From the NCBI RefSeq assembly GCF_016924755.1, contig NZ_JAFFJX010000001.1, positions 620,001-684,000 on the forward strand: a DNA stretch of 64,000 nucleotides, written 5' to 3'. Shown here in pieces: positions 52,485 to 61,887 of this stretch; the stretch's first letter is position 1; the number at the start of each line of letters is the position of its first letter. The position numbers were made by a program, and so were the translations under genes. This DNA comes from Longitalea arenae (lineage in GTDB: Bacteria; Bacteroidota; Bacteroidia; Chitinophagales; Chitinophagaceae). Under the pieces are notes generated by a model. It had not been told where the DNA came from. It did not search any database and saw nothing but the letters and a program-made list of their open reading frames with translations.

Positions 52485-54875
52485 TTATTTCTTTATCATT
52501 TTTTGCTGGTAGATCTGTTCACTGCCAGATCTTACATCCAGTACGTAAATGCCTTTGGCAAGTCCGGCGGGGATGCGGATCGCAATAGAGTGACTGCCGA
52601 TGCTTAATTGTTCTACGGTTGAATATACTTCGCGGCCATAGAAATCAAGCAGGCGGATACGAACGGTTTCAGCGGTCTTTAATTTCACCTGAACGTTGAT
52701 ATCACGGTCAAATGGATTGGGAACCGCTTCAATATCCAGGTCTTTCACATTCAGGCGAACGATGCCCGAGTAAGACGAGTTACCATCTTTTTGGATCACC
52801 TTCAGACGATAATAACGGGTCGTAGAGAAGGTGTGTTCGTTATCAGTGTAAGTATACGAGTTGGCACTGTTGGCGTTTGTTTTAGCAATCACTTTGCCGG
52901 TTGTAGTAAATGCAGATCCGTTCTCAGAATACTCTACTTCATAGTAGTTCACAGCTGCATCCCCGTTCATGGTCCAGTTCAATACAGATTTTTCACCGGC
53001 CAGGCTGCCTTTGAATTTCAGGTTCACTAAGGGCAATACTCCATCTGAATAGAAGCAGGTAGGAGTTTGTCCGATATTGGTAGGATCGCTTGAGTTTACA
53101 AACATCACGTTACCATCGGCATCAAGTAACGAGATCCTCGACTGGTTACAAACCTGTTTGTTAGGTTCTGTTTCTACCCGGAAGGTAACCACGGCAGAGT
53201 TTACGCCAAGTGGTAAAACAATGCCGGGATCTTGGCCTGGAGAGTTTACCAGGCGGCCACCGGAAACGGCGAAAGGCATTACGCCACCTACATCAGGCAC
53301 GGGAATACCATTCATTCTGGTGGTACCTGGCAGGTAGATAGTGGATGGGGGAATATAATCGTACATATATACACCGGCTGCATTGATATTACCCAGGTTG
53401 GTTACAGTGATAACATATTCAACGGTATCACCGCCATTCACCACCGGGCTGCCATTGATATTGCGGTAGGTCTTATCGGCAATAATAGAGCTGGCCAGTA
53501 CTGGGAAACCGCAGGTTGTGTAATCACCGCTTACATATACGTTGTTCGTGCCTGAATTGATCCTGGTGGCTTGCATGGTTTCCAGGTCTAACCTCCACAC
53601 ACTTCTATATTGACCACCGATATACACTGTTCCCTCAGTAGTGATCGCTATTGACTGAGATGTCATTTCAGTGGCTGAAGGGCCACCCATGAATGTGACC
53701 CTGCCCATATATGTAGCCACCCTAGTATTGGGATTGATCTTATACATGTTACTGGAGTTACAGATGAGGTATAATTTACCCGACCCATCTGCAAACAAGT
53801 CTCCACCCTCTTCATCGAGGATACGTTTGTTTCCGTTGGTGGCATGATTGGTCAACGCCCCGAGATTCGTTATAGTTGGTACATCAGAGGCGTTAAAAGA
53901 AATTCTGTATAACCTTTCACCATTGGCAGTAAGTGCATACAAAAAGCCATCTGAACCCATACCCATACGGTTCACCCTGTACGAATTGTCGCTGTTATAA
54001 GGTACAAACGTAACGCTGCTATATCTTCTGGCCACAATATTGCTGGGGTTACTCATATCAATATAACTCAGGCGCTGGTCAACGTCGTTATTAACAAAGT
54101 AAATCCTTTGTTTTGTTCTGTCATAGGCAATGGCGGCGCAATTGTCGAGTAATTGTGCTGCTATCGTCGTGGTGGAACCTACCGGCAGGGCCTCAAATCT
54201 TTGGCCGGTTGGGCCATTGTAGATGGCTGTATTATTGGCGCCGCTGGTACCATTATTAATATCTAATTCCCTTAACCAGCTCCATTCTCTCTGTGATGTA
54301 GTATTACCAGCAGAAGTATAATCTGCATTGTAAGTGGTCGTTTCATACACCTTATTGCAACCGGCATCTTCATCGATATTGGTAAATACCGTGTTGGTCG
54401 CCTGGATGGTGGAAACGCTGTTTTGCGTAGCGTCGATGGTGGCATTGTTGAAAATACTGCCACCGTTGGCACTTACCCGTACACGAAAGGTAATAATACA
54501 CTGAGAATTGGGCGCCAGAATACCTGCACCATACGAGGGTGATCTTACAGGACTGCCATTGCCCGAAAAAGGCATAACAGCACCCGTTTTGTCGGTAACC
54601 AGGGTGCCGTTCATCCTGGTTGAACCAGCGATGTACGATACCCCTGCCGGTACGTTGTCATACAGTCTACACGCGATGTAATTCTGGGTAGACGTATTGG
54701 TGATGTACATAGTATAGATCAGCTCATCACCTTGTTCTGCTGTAGTACCGTCTCCACCTGTAGTGAAGTTCTCTACAGTTTTAAAGAAAGTAAGTTGTGC
54801 CTGAACACCTGACTTAATGCTGAACAGCATTAAGAAAAAGAGCATTGCTCTCAAAGGGTAGAATTTTAAGTTCAT
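52485..54875 (-). CDS. DUF11-domain surface protein with T9SS sorting signal
   Basis: A 796-residue exported protein. The ATG at 54875 (MNLKFYPLRAMLFFLM) gives a signal peptide ending GVQAQ. Two DUF11-like repeats are seen, one near residues 25-140 (ELIYTMYITNTSTQNYIAC) and one near 460-590 (VEYVITVTNLGNINAAGVYM), each with RMNG and a prepeptide-like PGTTRMNG segment. Between them lies a region of about 300 residues with WD/NHL-like strands (GMGSDGFLYALTANGERLY), possibly a beta-propeller. A fibronectin-like segment and the type A T9SS domain (AVPNPFDRDINVQVK, GIYVLDVRSG) end the protein. It is probably surface-exposed; its function is unknown. Confidence 0.82.
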   Translation of the reverse strand: MNLKFYPLRAMLFFLMLFSIKSGVQAQLTFFKTVENFTTGGDGTTAEQGDELIYTMYITNTSTQNYIACRLYDNVPAGVSYIAGSTRMNGTLVTDKTGAVMPFSGNGSPVRSPSYGAGILAPNSQCIITFRVRVSANGGSIFNNATIDATQNSVSTIQATNTVFTNIDEDAGCNKVYETTTYNADYTSAGNTTSQREWSWLRELDINNGTSGANNTAIYNGPTGQRFEALPVGSTTTIAAQLLDNCAAIAYDRTKQRIYFVNNDVDQRLSYIDMSNPSNIVARRYSSVTFVPYNSDNSYRVNRMGMGSDGFLYALTANGERLYRISFNASDVPTITNLGALTNHATNGNKRILDEEGGDLFADGSGKLYLICNSSNMYKINPNTRVATYMGRVTFMGGPSATEMTSQSIAITTEGTVYIGGQYRSVWRLDLETMQATRINSGTNNVYVSGDYTTCGFPVLASSIIADKTYRNINGSPVVNGGDTVEYVITVTNLGNINAAGVYMYDYIPPSTIYLPGTTRMNGIPVPDVGGVMPFAVSGGRLVNSPGQDPGIVLPLGVNSAVVTFRVETEPNKQVCNQSRISLLDADGNVMFVNSSDPTNIGQTPTCFYSDGVLPLVNLKFKGSLAGEKSVLNWTMNGDAAVNYYEVEYSENGSAFTTTGKVIAKTNANSANSYTYTDNEHTFSTTRYYRLKVIQKDGNSSYSGIVRLNVKDLDIEAVPNPFDRDINVQVKLKTAETVRIRLLDFYGREVYSTVEQLSIGSHSIAIRIPAGLAKGIYVLDVRSGSEQIYQQKMIKK

Positions 54876-55071
54876 AGGTTCCGGATTTACACATGAAAGT
54901 TTTCGAATTAAATTCATCATAATTATGAAACAGGCCTCGTTCTGCTTCGATAATTATAACCTTATAAACAAATTGTATTTACGTTTTTAAATAGTTTATT
55001 CTTTTAATTGCATTGGCCAAATGTTTTTAAATTATCTATAGTTAATGTATCCGTTGTCTTAATGTTTAGAT

Positions 55072-55335
55072 TCAGTTATCTGTTCTTTTAAATAGTATAC
55101 GAAAACACGAATGTTTCTCAGCCAATAATTCTATTAAGCTGGCATTATATCCGGTAAAACTTTGTTCAAAAAGGAAAGCGTTAGAAAGTGTAGCGGTTTG
55201 GGCTATACAGGAAATTGTTTCCCGTACCATGGGATATGATGGTACCTGCAGTGCATGATTACGGGTTAGGGTAATCGGGCAGCAAAATGCATCCAAAAGA
55301 ATAGATGCGTGTAAAGGAGTTTCGATCCTTTTCAT
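55072..55335 (-). CDS. Possible small hypothetical protein
   Basis: An 87-residue ORF from the ATG at 55335 (MKRIETPLHASILLDAFCC) ending FRILFKRTDN. The composition is ordinary and Cys is frequent (four). It is not recognised and has no clear promoter box. Short, AutA-like or regulatory small genes occur in such positions, but this may be a chance frame. Confidence 0.3.
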   Translation of the reverse strand: MKRIETPLHASILLDAFCCPITLTRNHALQVPSYPMVRETISCIAQTATLSNAFLFEQSFTGYNASLIELLAEKHSCFRILFKRTDN

Positions 55336-55646
55336 AGTTTTCAAGACGGATATAACATTTAAAGGCGATAGTTAGCGCTTTTTCGCCAATCGTACAACGC
55401 AAAACCCCTATCGATATTTTACAGGGAAATACTTACGCGCATCGATTACATTATAGTATAAATATTTACATTTTAAAAGATTATGATGATCAGCGCCAAA
55501 CAAATTTCAGATTAACGCATGCTTTATTGAAAATCACTTAATGTGTTTAAAATCAAATTGCTATGGCAAAAAAGTTCGTTTTTCCTGTTTCTGGACAAAT
55601 GTGGAAAATTTTCTAAAAATAATTTCGTTTATGATATAAACTGGTT

Positions 55647-55654
55647 TACGTTTG
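55647..55654 (+). promoter_or_regulatory. -7 box of the second TonB receptor
   Basis: TACGTTTG matches TAnnTTTG and lies 16 nt before the ATG at 55671. The TAACA ladder is absent here, which serves as an internal contrast to the phosphate-island promoters. Confidence 0.6.
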
Positions 55655-55670
55655 AGTACAAATCAAACCC

Positions 55671-57941
55671 ATGCCACCGCTTTTACCGCTACTCGTTTTA
55701 CTCTTATCCTTTCTGGCCGCTTCAGCCCAAACTACCATTTCAGGAAAAGTAAAAGACCAAAAAGGCCGCCCTGTTCAGGGAGCCAGTATTACCATAAAAG
55801 ATACCTATGATGGAGCCACTACCGATTCCCTTGGTGTTTACCGTTTTAACACAAGCGAACGGGGCGCACAAACTTTATTGGCTACTTCCATTGGTTTTAA
55901 GCTGCAGGAACAAAAGATTACTATTTCCGGCACTGCCATACAACTGGATATTGTCTTAAAGCAGGAACCGAATGAATTGACCGCTGTTACCATCACTGCC
56001 GGTTCTTTTGAGGCCAGCGATACGAAACGAACTACTGTCTTGAATCCAATAGACATTGTAACCACAGCCAGTGCCAATGCGGATGTTACCGGCGCCATAA
56101 AAACATTACCGGGCGCCCAGCAGGTAGGGGAGAGTGAAGGTCTATTTGTGCGCGGAGGTACTGCCCAGGAAACAAAAGTATTTATAGACGGCACCCTGGT
56201 AAATAATTTCTTTTTCAGCAGTGTGCCTGATATAGCACAACGTGGCCGCTTTTCCCCTTTTTTCTTTAAAGGAACCGTCTTCAGCGCAGGCGGCTACTCA
56301 GCACTATACGGCCAGGCGCTTTCATCTGCGCTTATCCTTGAATCGGTTGACCTGCCCGATCAATCTTCCGCCAGTGCGGGCGTTTCTACGGTTGGGCTGA
56401 ATGCGGGCTTTCAGCAATTGTCAAAAGACAAAAATGCCAGCTGGGGCGTCAATTACAGTTATGTAAACCTGATTGCCTCTTTCGCAGCTATTAAACAAAG
56501 ACCCGATAATTTTAAAATTCCGGAGTTCCATAATGGAGAAGTAAATTTCCGTATCAAGACCTCCAAAACCGGGATGCTGAAATTTTACGGTTATTTTAAT
56601 TTTAACCAGTTGGGTGTGCGCCGGCCCGATATTGATTCCACTGACCTGAAGAATGCGTTTAAGCTTACTAACTTCAATGTATATGGAAATCTGTCCTGGA
56701 GAGAAAAGCTCAGCAAAAAATGGCATTTATACATGGGCGCTTCGTACAGCACCAATACCGACAAGATCCGAAATGAACTGCAGGATCAATTCAATACACC
56801 GATGGATCTTTCCTTTGAACCATACGACACCAAGAACTTTCAATTAAAGGCGAACAGTGATCTTGCTCAGATCAAGACCGTGCTCGAAAGACGCCTGTAT
56901 GGCTTAAGCGCATTTCGCTTTGGTGGGGAATATATGTACTTTACCGATAAAAATACTTTTTCAAACGAGTACACTACCAACGGTATTTCAACTGCCGACG
57001 ACCATTTTAAGGCTGCTTTTGCCGAAGCCGACCTGTACATAACCAATGACCTGGCAGCCAAACTGGGTAGCCGTTTCGAGCACAGTTCGTTGCTCGAAAA
57101 AACAAACCTGGTTCCCCGGGTATCACTGGCATATAAAGTGGGCAATAAAGGCCAGGCATCGCTGGCCTATGGTATATTTTATCAAAAACCTGAAAAAGAT
57201 TATTTTCTGCGCGGTTATGCTTATAACGATCTCGTATACACAAAGGCAACGCATTACATTGCCAACTACCAAAAAGTAAGCAAAGAGTACACCCTGCGTA
57301 TTGAAGGTTTTTACAAAAAATACCAGGATCTCATAAAGACCTACGGCAACAGTAACAATGGTATTATTGACAGCATCGGTAATGGCGGTTTTGGCGACGC
57401 GAAAGGAATCGAGCTGTTCTGGCGGGATCGCAAAACGTTTAAGGAAGTTGATTACTGGATATCCTATTCCTACCTCGATACGAAACGTGATTACCTGAAT
57501 TATCCCTACGCTATTCAACCCAATTTTGCTGCCAACCATACCGCCAGCCTGGTATTGAAGAAATTTGTAACCAAATGGAAGACCCAGTTCAACGGTTCTT
57601 ACACTTTTGCCACAGGCCGGCCTTATTACAATATCAGATATAGCAATAGTACAGGCAAATACCATATTGCCGACCAGGGAAAAACCATTGCCTACAATAA
57701 TCTCAGTTTTAGTGTCAATTACCTGCCAACTCTTGGAAATACCAAATCGAAAAAGTTTATAGTATGGGTTTTTTCTGTGAATAATGTATTAGGCAGCGAC
57801 CAGGTATTTGGTTATAACTACTCATACAATGGCCTGAGAAAAGACCCTGTTCTGCCTACATCCCGGCGGTTCTTTTTCCTGGGTTGTTTCCTCAGTTTCG
57901 GTGTTGACAGAAGCGACGATGTGATCAACAGTAATTTATAA
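55671..57941 (+). CDS. TonB-dependent receptor (second)
   Basis: A 756-residue outer-membrane TonB-dependent transporter. The signal peptide is PPLLPLLVLLLSFLAASAQ, followed by a carboxypeptidase-regulatory-like domain (SGKVKDQKGRPVQGASITIK, about residues 24-105), a plug (IKTLPGAQQVGESEGLFVRG, about 130-240) and a beta-barrel ending near SFGVDRSDDVIN. It is smaller than SusC proteins and has no SusD partner. It is followed at 23 nt by a TPR-like secreted protein and then by a winged-helix regulator, a trio that probably forms one functional unit. Its substrate is unknown. Confidence 0.88.
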   Translation: MPPLLPLLVLLLSFLAASAQTTISGKVKDQKGRPVQGASITIKDTYDGATTDSLGVYRFNTSERGAQTLLATSIGFKLQEQKITISGTAIQLDIVLKQEPNELTAVTITAGSFEASDTKRTTVLNPIDIVTTASANADVTGAIKTLPGAQQVGESEGLFVRGGTAQETKVFIDGTLVNNFFFSSVPDIAQRGRFSPFFFKGTVFSAGGYSALYGQALSSALILESVDLPDQSSASAGVSTVGLNAGFQQLSKDKNASWGVNYSYVNLIASFAAIKQRPDNFKIPEFHNGEVNFRIKTSKTGMLKFYGYFNFNQLGVRRPDIDSTDLKNAFKLTNFNVYGNLSWREKLSKKWHLYMGASYSTNTDKIRNELQDQFNTPMDLSFEPYDTKNFQLKANSDLAQIKTVLERRLYGLSAFRFGGEYMYFTDKNTFSNEYTTNGISTADDHFKAAFAEADLYITNDLAAKLGSRFEHSSLLEKTNLVPRVSLAYKVGNKGQASLAYGIFYQKPEKDYFLRGYAYNDLVYTKATHYIANYQKVSKEYTLRIEGFYKKYQDLIKTYGNSNNGIIDSIGNGGFGDAKGIELFWRDRKTFKEVDYWISYSYLDTKRDYLNYPYAIQPNFAANHTASLVLKKFVTKWKTQFNGSYTFATGRPYYNIRYSNSTGKYHIADQGKTIAYNNLSFSVNYLPTLGNTKSKKFIVWVFSVNNVLGSDQVFGYNYSYNGLRKDPVLPTSRRFFFLGCFLSFGVDRSDDVINSNL

Positions 57942-57964
57942 CGCGAAAAATAAAATCAACCATC

Positions 57965-58603
57965 ATGAAGAAAATCTTTTTTGTACTCCTGTCGCTTGCT
58001 CTAGTAACGCAGGGACTTGCTCAAATCGAAAAGTTTACAAAAGCAATGACCGCTACCATTACAAAAATGGATTCGGCTAAAACGGCAGATGATATGCTGG
58101 CCGCATCGGCAGCGTTTGAACGTATTGCTGATGCAGAAAAAAATCAATGGCTGCCCTATTACTATGCATCTTTGAGCCAGGTGATTTATGCGTTTATGAA
58201 GAACGACATGAGCAATAACGACGCTTATGCAGGTAAAGCAGAACAGTTACTGAACAAAGCCGATGGCCTGCAACCAAATAATTCTGAAATAAGCTGTGTA
58301 AAATCGATGATCGCTACCTTACGCATGCTGGTGAATCCGCAACAACGCTGGCAACAATATGGCGCTATCGTTCAGCAGGAACTGGACAATGCAAAAAAAC
58401 AGGATCCTTCTAACCCAAGGCCTTATTATTTACAGGGGCAGAATTTGCGCAATACACCAGAACAATTTGGCGGAGGCTGCAACAGTGCGAAGCCTGTGCT
58501 GGAAGAAGCCAGGAAAAAGTTTGAAGCATTCAAGCCTGCATCAAACATAGCACCCAATTGGGGTAAAGATCAGGTAGAAAAAACGATGGCTAGCTGCAAA
58601 TAA
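57965..58603 (+). CDS. Secreted TPR-like helical protein
   Basis: A 212-residue protein with a signal peptide (MKKIFFVLLSLALVTQGLAQ). The mature part is helical with TPR-like features (AASAAFERIADAEKNQWLPYYYA near residues 44-66, AYAGKAEQLLNKADGLQP near 87, PRPYYLQGQNL near 155). It is directly downstream of the TonB receptor and ends at a strong terminator, so it is probably a periplasmic partner of that receptor. The precise role is unknown. Confidence 0.7.
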   Translation: MKKIFFVLLSLALVTQGLAQIEKFTKAMTATITKMDSAKTADDMLAASAAFERIADAEKNQWLPYYYASLSQVIYAFMKNDMSNNDAYAGKAEQLLNKADGLQPNNSEISCVKSMIATLRMLVNPQQRWQQYGAIVQQELDNAKKQDPSNPRPYYLQGQNLRNTPEQFGGGCNSAKPVLEEARKKFEAFKPASNIAPNWGKDQVEKTMASCK

Positions 58604-58609
58604 GCGGAA

Positions 58610-58646
58610 GGTCCACGCGTTAATTTATTAAATGCGTGGACCATTT
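58610..58646 (+). terminator. Terminator after the TPR-like gene
   Basis: GGTCCACGC (58610-58618) pairs with GCGTGGACC (58634-58642), followed by ATTTTG. The loop is 15 nt. Confidence 0.8.
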
Positions 58647-58719
58647 TGTAATGTATGATCTCTCAAGGGTACCATTGTTTTTATAAAAGGTACAATCAAT
58701 AAGGTTGAAAGTGATTGCA

Positions 58720-59013
58720 ATGGAGTTTAAAGATCTGGATCCAATATTACATTCCCAGCTGCGGTTGGCAGTTGTTTCGCTTCTCATCAGTGAGAAGGAG
58801 GCTGAGTTTACTTTTATTCGTGAAACCACCAATGCAACGGCCGGCAACCTGAGCGTGCAGATCAATAAACTAAAAGAGGCCGGCTATATTGAGGTTGTAA
58901 AACAGTTCAAAGACAATTACCCGCAGACCATGTGTAAAATTACACCTGCCGGTGTAGCTGCTTTTGAGGAGTACGTCAGGAATTTACAAAGCTACCTGGG
59001 GGTAAAAAAATAA
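58720..59013 (+). CDS. Winged-helix transcriptional regulator
   Basis: A 97-residue DNA-binding protein of the ArsR/MarR-like winged-helix group found in Bacteroidota. The ATG at 58720 (MEFKDLDPILHSQLRLAVV) is chosen; a start five codons earlier is possible. The helix-turn-helix is near residues 33-56 (IRETTNATAGNLSVQINKLKEAG) and the wing near 60-75 (IEVVKQFKDNYPQTMCKIT). No metal-binding Cys motif is seen. It lies after the TPR-like gene and may control the TonB receptor unit. It ends at a bidirectional terminator. Confidence 0.82.
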   Translation: MEFKDLDPILHSQLRLAVVSLLISEKEAEFTFIRETTNATAGNLSVQINKLKEAGYIEVVKQFKDNYPQTMCKITPAGVAAFEEYVRNLQSYLGVKK

Positions 59014-59017
59014 AATA

Positions 59018-59043
59018 GCCCCTGCCCAATCTAAGGCAGGGGC
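59018..59043. terminator. Bidirectional terminator between the regulator and the T9SS protein
   Basis: GCCCCTGCC (59018-59026) pairs with GGCAGGGGC (59035-59043). On the minus strand it is followed by a T-rich run (TATTTTATTTTTTT), making it a good terminator for the minus-strand gene at 59064. Confidence 0.85.
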
Positions 59044-59063
59044 ATATACCTGTGAATGTGTAA

Positions 59064-60479
59064 TTATTCTTTAATCAGCTTTACCATCATCCGCTCTTTG
59101 CTGTTCACCGTAACATCGAGCGTATAGGCGCCGGGTTGCAGATTGCTGCTTCCTTCCATTATAAAACTATGTGCGCCTGCATCGGCTTTTGACGTTTTAT
59201 TCATCACGATAGCGCCATGGGCATTTAAGATCTTAAGGGCAACATAACTGCTTTCATTCAACTGCGTGGTTACCGCAATGTCATTTTTAGCCGGGTTAGG
59301 CGTAACACTTACCATTTTAACGCTGGGAGTGTTCAAAACGCGCACTACCAGTAACCTGCTGGTGGCTACCTTGCCTTCGTTATTTACCTGTTTCAGGCGA
59401 TAGTAAAGATCTTTTTTAAGCGCCGTATTCCTGCCTACTTCATCATTGAAGGAGTAGATCTTCCTTTCGGTTGATTTGCCCTGGGCTTTCACGGTTCCTG
59501 CAGTTTGCCACTTGCGGCCATCAATGCTTCTTTCAATTTCGAACCGGTTGCTGTTAAACTCATAACCGGTTGCCCATTTCAGTAACACCTGACCGCCATC
59601 ATTATAAAGCCCGGCAAAATCATTCAGACTTACCGATTCATCAGGGAAGCTTAGCTTGACGGTAGCATCTTGTGAGCATAAGCGGCCATAACCATTGTCA
59701 CATACTTTGTAGGTGAAGGTGGTTGAATGACCTGTAAAATCCGGGTTGGGTGTAAAGGTAAAGCTGCCATCACCTCGCAATTCAACTTTGCCATCGGGTG
59801 AACTGGCTATAAGATAGGCGTTGATATGGTCACTGTCTGCATCACGGTCATTCATAGTAACCATACCAGTGGCGGTATGATCGGGGAATCCGCTTATATG
59901 ATCATTTACGGCTACCGGCGAGCTATTGCATCCTTCTGCATAGTGCAGGGCAGCCGAAACCGCAAACTGGTCAATGGCAATGCGGGCACTGCCACCCGTG
60001 CCCTGGTAGTTCAGGTACACTTTGTAAATGCCCGGCTGCAAATGCGTAAAAGTTTTGTCGTAGTTGTATAGTGAACCAGTATTAAGCGGTGAGCAGCCAA
60101 GGCTGTCCAGTTGTTTTACAACAATATTGTTAGGATCGGTTAAAAAAATTTTCACCCAACGGCGGGTGCCTTTTTCAAAGGCCTGGTCGAATTTATAGCT
60201 AAAAGAAATTTTGATCTGATCGGTTACATCCAGTACGGGTGTATATATACCGGTACGTTGTTGGGCTGAAATGGATGATCCTGGAACAAGCCAGCCATCT
60301 TTTTGCGTGTCTAACCCGGTAATATCCAGGTCAGGTAATGTCCAGCAGCGGTTTTGCAGGTATCCTTTTAATTGCGAGAGCGCAACCCCGTTCCTGGAAT
60401 CGAAGTTTTCGGTAACCTGGGCCCTGGTGGCGGTACCCAGCAGGCAGGTTACAACCAATAGGCATAATATGCACTTCAT
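59064..60479 (-). CDS. T9SS-sorted adhesin-like protein with Ig-like repeat
   Basis: A 471-residue secreted protein. The ATG at 60479 (MKCILCLLVVTCLLGTATRAQ) gives a signal peptide. A lectin-like or jelly-roll segment lies near residues 70-175 (IKISFSYKFDQAFEKG, ARIAIDQFAVS). A cadherin/VCBS-like domain follows near 185-285 (VNDHISGFPDHTATG, GSFTFTPNPDFTGHST), then a fibronectin-like part and the T9SS type A domain (VSVTPNPAKNDIAVTTQ, GAYTLDVTVN). It is probably secreted or cell-surface attached. It is a single gene. Confidence 0.82.
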   Translation of the reverse strand: MKCILCLLVVTCLLGTATRAQVTENFDSRNGVALSQLKGYLQNRCWTLPDLDITGLDTQKDGWLVPGSSISAQQRTGIYTPVLDVTDQIKISFSYKFDQAFEKGTRRWVKIFLTDPNNIVVKQLDSLGCSPLNTGSLYNYDKTFTHLQPGIYKVYLNYQGTGGSARIAIDQFAVSAALHYAEGCNSSPVAVNDHISGFPDHTATGMVTMNDRDADSDHINAYLIASSPDGKVELRGDGSFTFTPNPDFTGHSTTFTYKVCDNGYGRLCSQDATVKLSFPDESVSLNDFAGLYNDGGQVLLKWATGYEFNSNRFEIERSIDGRKWQTAGTVKAQGKSTERKIYSFNDEVGRNTALKKDLYYRLKQVNNEGKVATSRLLVVRVLNTPSVKMVSVTPNPAKNDIAVTTQLNESSYVALKILNAHGAIVMNKTSKADAGAHSFIMEGSSNLQPGAYTLDVTVNSKERMMVKLIKE

Positions 60480-60951
60480 TTTTAAAGTTTCAGCGATTAA
60501 TAAATAAATACGCCGGTGATGGATCCAAAGATCCCTCAAGGGCATTCAAAGGCAAATGCATTATTAAAGGATACAAACCGATCTGGGGGTGGGTGTTACG
60601 AATTATGTGGAGATTACGTAGGAATTGGAAGTACTTATACGAAAAGGGCAGATGCCTTGAAGATATAAAGCTGTGACTTTTTAAGCTGAACTTTTGCTAT
60701 CATTCATATAGTCAGCGGCTTATGTAGGTTTTTGGAATTTCTTTGCAGGAAGAAAAATTGTGTCCTGCGTAATACGGAATTATCAGAGGATGTAGAGGAA
60801 CCTTACAAATGTAACTAACGGTTTTGTCTTTTGCAAGAAGGGTTTCATAAAAAAAATATTTTGGTTAAATCGATCTTAATAATGGCATTCACTCATAATA
60901 ATTTTCAGGCCCGAACCATTTCGGGTTGTAATTTGTACATTTTAAAAGGAT
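60480..60951. other. Intergenic region between divergent genes
   Basis: It holds the upstream regions of the T9SS protein (minus) and of the ABC-2 exporter (plus). Near 60928-60936 a TGTAATTTG sequence may be the exporter's -7 box, and AAAAGGAT before the ATG is a weak Shine-Dalgarno-like run. I see no repeats or genes. Confidence 0.5.
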
Positions 60952-61887
60952 ATGTCTGCGATCATAAAGGTTAATAGTTTAAGTAAGGAATATCGCGAGG
61001 TGAAAGCCGTGAATGATATTTCATTCACCGTGAACAGGGGCGATATCTACGGTTTCCTGGGACAGAACGGCGCTGGTAAATCAACCACCATCCGCATGCT
61101 GCTCACGCTCATAACACCAACAGCCGGAACCATTGAACTGTTTGGGAAGAATTTATATTCTCATCGCAAAGAAGTGCTGCAGCAAATAGGGGCTGTTATT
61201 GAAAAGCCTGATCTGTATAAATACCTTACGGGGCATGAGAACCTTCGCCTGTTTGCAAAAATGAGCGGTGTAGCGGTCACTGAAAAGAAATTAAAAGACC
61301 AATTGGAGCAGGTAGGGCTTACTGAGCGGGCGCACAGTAAAGTGCGTACCTACTCGCAGGGCATGAAACAGCGTTTGGGAATTGCCATTGCGCTCATCCA
61401 TGATCCGCAACTGATCATACTGGATGAGCCAACGAACGGCCTGGATCCGCAGGGCATAGCCGATATCCGTAACCTCATATTACATCTGAGCCGTCATCAG
61501 GGCAAAACCATACTGGTGTCATCGCACTTGTTGCATGAGATTGAATTGATAGCGAACCGCATGCTCATCATTGACCGGGGCAAAAAAATAATGGAAGGAA
61601 CGGTTGCTGAATTGGTAGACCCCGCCCGCACCATCGTGCAGTTGGAAGTCACTAATCCGCAGCAGGTGGTAAGCTGGTTGCAAAGCAGCCGTTGGAGCGC
61701 CTGCCTGCAGGAACAGCATCATAATATTATTCTGCTGCAAATGAATAAACCGCAGGTGCCTGAACTAACGTCCGAACTGGTAAATGCCGGCGCTAATATT
61801 ATGGCATTACAGCCACAGAATTCCCTGGAAACTTATTTTCTGTCATTAACAACCGAAAACCGGCATGTGGACACTTTTACAAATTGA
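60952..61887 (+). CDS. ABC-2 type exporter, ATP-binding subunit
   Basis: A 311-residue ATPase of the CcmA/DrrA-like group that drives ABC-2 exporters. Walker A GQNGAGKST lies at residues 38-46, the Q-loop region at GAVIEKPDLYKY, the signature YSQGMKQRL near 139, Walker B LIILDEPTNGLDP near 157 and the H-loop LVSSHLLHEIE. A C-terminal domain of about 90 residues follows. The stop lies 23 nt inside the permease gene, so the two are translationally coupled. The substrate is unknown. Confidence 0.93.
   Translation: MSAIIKVNSLSKEYREVKAVNDISFTVNRGDIYGFLGQNGAGKSTTIRMLLTLITPTAGTIELFGKNLYSHRKEVLQQIGAVIEKPDLYKYLTGHENLRLFAKMSGVAVTEKKLKDQLEQVGLTERAHSKVRTYSQGMKQRLGIAIALIHDPQLIILDEPTNGLDPQGIADIRNLILHLSRHQGKTILVSSHLLHEIELIANRMLIIDRGKKIMEGTVAELVDPARTIVQLEVTNPQQVVSWLQSSRWSACLQEQHHNIILLQMNKPQVPELTSELVNAGANIMALQPQNSLETYFLSLTTENRHVDTFTN

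Larger units (their letters stand above)
54876..55670. other. AT-rich intergenic region
   Basis: About 800 nt between the DUF11 gene and a divergent TonB receptor. Only one candidate ORF (55072-55335, minus) and the receptor promoter (55647-55654) are seen. I see no repeats or strong hairpins. Confidence 0.5.

Noticed and set aside
57123-57665. A 180-codon frame on the minus strand inside the second TonB receptor
   Set aside because: Antisense to the barrel domain with no promoter or family signs.
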